Of a DNA stretch of 64,000 bases, positions 60,209-64,000 are shown piece by piece. The notes under the pieces were generated by a model. The model had not been told where the DNA came from, ran no database searches, and worked only from the letters and a program-made list of their open reading frames with translations. Both the position numbers and the translations under genes were made by a program. The DNA is from UBA8437 sp963582065 (lineage in GTDB: Bacteria; Planctomycetota; Planctomycetia; Planctomycetales; Planctomycetaceae): positions 1-64,000 of the forward strand of contig CAUZRQ010000020.1 in assembly GCA_963582065.1 (NCBI GenBank), read 5' to 3'. Position 1 is the stretch's first letter; each line of letters starts with the position of its first letter.

Positions 60209-63073
60209 ATGTACTTGCTGAAACACACTTCAGTCAGTCTTTTTGCTGTCGTTTTGGTGATAACGGCCGTGGGGTGTACCCGTGATCGCTACCACCGAGC
60301 CGCCGACCGTGACACGCGGCAGATTCTCGACGAAAAGACCGTCAAGCGGCCGTGGGACTTGCCGTCGAATTACTCGATCAATGCCGATCCCCGCTCTCGT
60401 CTTTTTGATGACTCGGATCCCGACGATCCCGAGCTTCCCGATCCGGGTCCGCACCTCTATTCATACGAGGTGCCTCAGATGGGGCCACGTCCCGCTCCGC
60501 CCGGTTCTGCAACCGATGACGACCTGGTTCCCGAAATTGCGGCAGCGGTCTTCGAAGGATGGACGTCCCGGTCCGACTCGATTGTCCCGGCCGTTTCGGC
60601 TATGGGGCAAGGCTGGGTCTCGCGATCTACTCGGCAGGTGAACTATCGCGGCACGCAGACGGGTCCTCAAAAGGACGTGGCTGCCGCAAAACCGTATGCC
60701 GACGCCGAAGTGGGGCTGACGATTCAACCGATTCCGCGTGAGTACTGGGATGCGATTCCCCCTGTCTGCCTGTCACGAATGTTGGAATTCGAGAGCGTTC
60801 GAACGGAGTACCAGCGGAGCTACAACAGGGAACCAGCCAAGGAACTGCGTGACCAGGCTCCCAAGCTCACGTTTACCGATATCGTCTCGTTAGCGCACCT
60901 CAACAGCCGCGAGTACCAGTTGCAAAAGGAAGCGCTCTACACGGCCGCGTTGGCGCTGACCCGAGAACGGTACAACTACAAGACGAAATTCTCGGCCACC
61001 GGAAACGGAACGTCAGTCGACTACGATCATATCCGCGACGAAGGGGCCAGGTCGGACACTCTCACGGTTCCTTCTTCGATTGCCAGCGACCGGGTTATCG
61101 CCCTGGGCGGAACCGCGGTCGCGAGATTTGCCAACAGCGTGGTGATGACATTCGGTGGCCCGCAGGGATTTGCCAAGGACATCAGTTCCAGCCTGTTGTT
61201 CGAGTTCACACAGAGCATCTTCCAACGCGACGTTCTACTGGAACCACTGATTCAGTCCGAACGAAATGTGGTGTACGCAGGCCGAAGATTCGCTCGGTTC
61301 CGCAAGCAGTTCTATTTCAACCTGGCGAACACGTACTACCAGGACCTGTTGAGCACTTACCGAAGCATCGAGATCAACACCCAGAACTACTTCGGTGTGG
61401 TTCGAGCGTTGGACCAGGCGGAGGCTGAAGTTCGGTCGGGTGTGAACAGTGCACAGCCACGGTTCCAGGTCGACCAGATTGAACAGAACATGCTCTCGGG
61501 CCGCCGCAGCCTGATCAACTCGTGCAACAGCCTCGAGAACAGCCTCGATCGGCTCAAGCTGACGCTCGGCCTGCCGACCGAGACGGCGATCAACATTGAC
61601 CTCCGTGAACTGGAATCGCTCACCCTCCGTGACGAAATGGAGGTTGCCGGCGAACTGGTCCGCCGGGCGCGCGAACGGGTTCGTGAACTTCTGATGAAAC
61701 CGCGGGTCGACCGCGAGGACGTCGTCAGCACCAACCTCGTCATGCTGGACCGGACGTTGGCCTGGATGGAACTTCGGGAGCAGATTTTATCGGACGGCAT
61801 GAACGTCGGTCAGTTGCGGATCCTGCGGGCAGGTGTGCGGGTTGACGAAGCGTATGTGTCGGTTGATCGTGCCAATCGTCAATTGGCGGCGACACAGCAG
61901 GCGGTTCCTCCGGCGGCACCGATCAACGTGTTTCGGCGGACTGCGAATGCCGTTCAGACGCGGCTGGAATTGACCGCAAGGCAGCTTCAACACTCCGACC
62001 AACTTCCGGCACACGGGCCGGGTCGGGAGAACGTGCTGAAGGCATATGTCGAACAAAAGACGAGTCACGAGGCACTGTTGGCGCGAGCGACCAAGTTGTT
62101 GCGTGGAGAATCTGATGAAAAACTGGAGGTGTTGCAGAAGGAGGCGGACGCAGCGCTAAAGGTCATGGTCTCGCTCGAACCGATTGCCAGGCGGATGATT
62201 GGAGCTCCCGCCAATCGCTCGGCCCCGAGGATCGAACTGCAGCAATCGGTCGATCAGGGAAAGCAGCTCCTGGCGATGCTCGAAAAGCTTGGCGCCGATG
62301 AGGCGTCAGGCTTGCCGATGATCGAGTTGAGCGTCGACGACGCGATGGTGACGGCGTTGGTTCAGCGGTTCGACATGATGAACCAGCGAGGGTTTCTGGC
62401 CGACGACTGGCGAGCAATCAAGCTGGCCGCGGACGACCTCAAATCGGCACTGAATCTCAACGTCAGCCACGCTCTTTCGTCTCGTGGCGAAAAGGCCTTT
62501 GACTTCGGTGTCGAAGACAGCCAGACGGAGCTGCGTGCGGCCGTCGACCTGCCGTTGAATCGCCGCTCTCAACGCAACAGTTTTCGACGCTCGCTGATCA
62601 ACTACCAGGTCGGCCGCCGTTCGTTGATGGAACTGGAGGACAACATCAAGTTCTCCGCCCGCCAGGACCTGCGGCAATTGTCATTGGACAGGGTTCAGTA
62701 TGACATTTCCGTGATCAGTGCAGCCCTGGCCTCCGAACGGGTCTACAGCACGCAGTTGGAACTGTCGCTGGGACTGGCCACGGTCACGGCTCGTGACTTT
62801 CTTGAGGCCCAGCGAGATTACCGGTCCAACCTCAGCAACGTGGCCAACGGCCGGTTGGGCTATATCGTCAATCGCGCCCAGCTGGCGTTCGACCTGGAAC
62901 TGATGATGCTCGATGACACCGGCCTTTGGCCGGAACTGGACCAGGAGCGGTACCAGCCGAAATCCAGCCCGGTCTTCCCGCCCAACGCGGGTTCGACTTA
63001 CGGGGATCTTCCGAAGGGGGTCTGGCCTTCGAAGAAGATCAAGCGAATGCAGGGTGTTCGTCCGCCCGGTTAG
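60209..63073 (+). CDS. TolC-family outer membrane efflux lipoprotein, unusually long
   Basis: 954 aa from the ATG at 60209, with AGGAAA eight bases upstream. A lipobox (ITAVGC, C23) marks a lipoprotein. The chain contains long alpha-helical repeats typical of TolC: FRKQFYFNLANTYYQDLLST, IEQNMLSGRRSLINSCNSLE and, in the second repeat, LEDNIKFSARQDLRQLSLDR with TAREFLEAQRDYRSNLSNV-like text (actual TARDFLEAQRDYRSNLSNV). TolC proteins are usually 420-500 residues; this one has about 200 extra N-terminal residues and a long insert between repeats, including an extra helical block. Planctomycete OEPs of this size exist. A MacB-type permease gene lies convergently next to it. Confidence 0.82.
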   Translation: MYLLKHTSVSLFAVVLVITAVGCTRDRYHRAADRDTRQILDEKTVKRPWDLPSNYSINADPRSRLFDDSDPDDPELPDPGPHLYSYEVPQMGPRPAPPGSATDDDLVPEIAAAVFEGWTSRSDSIVPAVSAMGQGWVSRSTRQVNYRGTQTGPQKDVAAAKPYADAEVGLTIQPIPREYWDAIPPVCLSRMLEFESVRTEYQRSYNREPAKELRDQAPKLTFTDIVSLAHLNSREYQLQKEALYTAALALTRERYNYKTKFSATGNGTSVDYDHIRDEGARSDTLTVPSSIASDRVIALGGTAVARFANSVVMTFGGPQGFAKDISSSLLFEFTQSIFQRDVLLEPLIQSERNVVYAGRRFARFRKQFYFNLANTYYQDLLSTYRSIEINTQNYFGVVRALDQAEAEVRSGVNSAQPRFQVDQIEQNMLSGRRSLINSCNSLENSLDRLKLTLGLPTETAINIDLRELESLTLRDEMEVAGELVRRARERVRELLMKPRVDREDVVSTNLVMLDRTLAWMELREQILSDGMNVGQLRILRAGVRVDEAYVSVDRANRQLAATQQAVPPAAPINVFRRTANAVQTRLELTARQLQHSDQLPAHGPGRENVLKAYVEQKTSHEALLARATKLLRGESDEKLEVLQKEADAALKVMVSLEPIARRMIGAPANRSAPRIELQQSVDQGKQLLAMLEKLGADEASGLPMIELSVDDAMVTALVQRFDMMNQRGFLADDWRAIKLAADDLKSALNLNVSHALSSRGEKAFDFGVEDSQTELRAAVDLPLNRRSQRNSFRRSLINYQVGRRSLMELEDNIKFSARQDLRQLSLDRVQYDISVISAALASERVYSTQLELSLGLATVTARDFLEAQRDYRSNLSNVANGRLGYIVNRAQLAFDLELMMLDDTGLWPELDQERYQPKSSPVFPPNAGSTYGDLPKGVWPSKKIKRMQGVRPPG

Positions 63074-63360
63074 CCAAGCGATGGCTCGTTGCCGCTTCGG
63101 CGAGCAGGCCGGATGGCGACGAAGGCGGTGCCCGCCATGACGACGGCCATGCCGAACACGGTGCCGATCAGGACGTTGCGTTTCCACCGTTGTCGTTCCA
63201 GTTCCGCCTCCAGAACGTCACGACGGTCCTCGTCGCCGGCAGCGGTGGCCTCGTGCAACTTGATACCGGGATCGGGCCTGTCCAGGGCGAGAATGGCAAA
63301 CCCGGCGACCAGCAACAGCACGGCCAGGACCAGGCACAGCGGTGGGATGGCTCTGTTCAT
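63070..63360 (-). CDS. Small two-helix membrane protein
   Basis: 96 aa from the ATG at 63360. Hydrophobic segments at about 7-26 (PLCLVLAVLLLVAGFAILAL) and 63-84 (VLIGTVFGMAVVMAGTAFV) flank a charged linker (ATAAGDEDRRDVLEAELERQ). No family is recognised. It begins 13 bases after the stop of the ABC permease gene and is probably in its operon. Its stop overlaps that of the convergent TolC-like gene by three bases. Confidence 0.65.
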   Translation of the reverse strand: MNRAIPPLCLVLAVLLLVAGFAILALDRPDPGIKLHEATAAGDEDRRDVLEAELERQRWKRNVLIGTVFGMAVVMAGTAFVAIRPARRSGNEPSLG

Positions 63361-63373
63361 CGGATGACGGCGA

Positions 63374-64000
63374 TCACTCGTGCCGCAGGGCTTCGATAGG
63401 GTCCAGCATCGCGGCCTGGCGGGCCGGGTAGACACCGAAGACGACTCCGATCCCGACCGAGATCATGAACGTCATCGGCATGGTCCACCACTGGACATAG
63501 GAGTCGATGTCGGAGAAATAGGTGACCGCCACAGGGACCCCCAGCCCGAAGGCGATGCCGACAATTCCCCCGGTTGAGGACAGCACCACCGATTCGACGA
63601 GGAACTGGATCGTGATGTCGCGGCGCTTCGCACCCAGGGCCCGGCGAATCCCGATTTCCCGGGTTCTTTCGGTGACGGTGGCCAACATGATGTTCATGAT
63701 GCCGATCCCACCGACCAGCAGCGAAATCCCCGCGATCGAGCCGAGTACGAGGTTCCAGATCCGCTTCTCCTCCTCGGCCTGGTGAAGCAGTTCCAAGGGG
63801 ACCTGCACCTCGATGTCGTTGGTGTTTGCGTGATGGGCCGCGATAATCTTGCGGGCCATTGCAGCGGTCTGGCTGACCTTGTTCTGATCGACGACAGTCA
63901 GCGTGATTTCACTCAACTGGTTGCGTTCAAAGGTCTTTCTGGCAGACCTGCCGATGATTCGCAGCGTGCCGAATCGACTCCGGGCGGTGGACAACGGGAT
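63374..64000 (-). CDS. MacB/FtsX-type ABC transporter permease (5' end cut by window)
   Basis: The frame is open to base 64000, so the N-terminal part is missing; about 208 residues are present. The retained periplasmic part (ITLTVVDQNKVSQTAAMARK) and the three-helix FtsX domain (SIAGISLLVGGIGIMNIMLA, TVTERTREIGIRRALGAKRR, GVVFGVYPARQAAMLDPIEA) are diagnostic of MacB permeases. These proteins couple ATP-driven conformational changes to periplasmic efflux through TolC. The convergent TolC-like gene suggests they may belong to one export machine, though they are not in the same operon. Confidence 0.92.
   Translation of the reverse strand: MPLSTARSRFGTLRIIGRSARKTFERNQLSEITLTVVDQNKVSQTAAMARKIIAAHHANTNDIEVQVPLELLHQAEEEKRIWNLVLGSIAGISLLVGGIGIMNIMLATVTERTREIGIRRALGAKRRDITIQFLVESVVLSSTGGIVGIAFGLGVPVAVTYFSDIDSYVQWWTMPMTFMISVGIGVVFGVYPARQAAMLDPIEALRHE

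Noticed and set aside
1..64000. tRNA, rRNA, CRISPR arrays, insertion sequences, integrases
   Set aside because: None was recognised on reading. Small structured RNAs could be missed without a covariance search.

Overview
This is a high-GC chromosomal segment from a planctomycete (Planctomycetota). The evidence is the density of families nearly private to that phylum: four DUF1501 proteins, four DUF1549/DUF1553 proteins, a DUF1592-type cytochrome paired with a DUF1552 protein, five sulfatases, and several Tat-exported or signal-peptide-bearing beta-propellers and sialidase-like proteins. The likely lifestyle is aerobic degradation of sulfated polysaccharides. No rRNA, tRNA, CRISPR array, integrase or insertion sequence was recognised. 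Genes are closely packed, often with 1-4 base stop/start overlaps, and several have GTG or TTG starts.

Layout. 1-9.6 kb: a truncated DUF1549/1553 cytochrome, a divergent carbon-nitrogen hydrolase, then a leftward operon (DUF1549-DUF1553 protein with a LamG-like insert, DUF1501, two beta-propellers). 9.7-18.7 kb: rightward genes for a creatininase-family protein, a sialidase-like protein, the DUF1592/DUF1552 pair, a Ser/Thr kinase and a sulfatase, followed by a short fossil of a PVC-type dehydrogenase/cytochrome. 18.8-25.8 kb: a second sulfatase coupled to a Gfo/Idh/MocA oxidoreductase, two alpha/beta hydrolases and a HEAT-repeat sulfatase. 25.8-30.9 kb: a compact phosphonate operon (OPA-type transporter, PhnZ-like HD oxygenase, PhnX, PhnW, zinc alcohol dehydrogenase). 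30.9-34.7 kb: a DUF1501 + DUF1549/1553 pair directly upstream and co-directional. 34.8-36 kb: DUF167 and a PqqB-like metallo-beta-lactamase protein. 36-43 kb: a Tat-exported protein, a frameshifted small secreted protein, a sialidase-like protein and another DUF1501/PSCyt1-DUF1549-DUF1553 pair. 43-49.8 kb: a putative glycosidase-like protein facing a leftward operon of DUF1501, PSCyt1-WD40, a thioredoxin-like gene with an in-frame UGA, and a sugar isomerase/epimerase. 49.9-55.7 kb: SRPBCC and membrane proteins, and a sulfatase coupled to a C45-like lipoprotein. 55.8-58.2 kb: a subtilase-sulfatase fusion. 58.3-64 kb: a DUF805-SRPBCC membrane protein, a large TolC-like lipoprotein and a MacB-type permease running off the end.

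The strongest unusual signals are: (i) a candidate selenoprotein whose thioredoxin-like frame is interrupted only by UGA in a Cys-Sec context, with a hairpin carrying GGU in its loop just downstream; (ii) a single polypeptide joining an apparently intact subtilisin triad to an intact sulfatase; (iii) a phosphonate operon that carries both the PhnW/PhnX hydrolytic route and a PhnZ-like oxygenase without PhnY; (iv) a LamG-like insert whose halves appear in swapped order; and (v) two gene fossils. All function calls are from reading the sequence; no database search was run.
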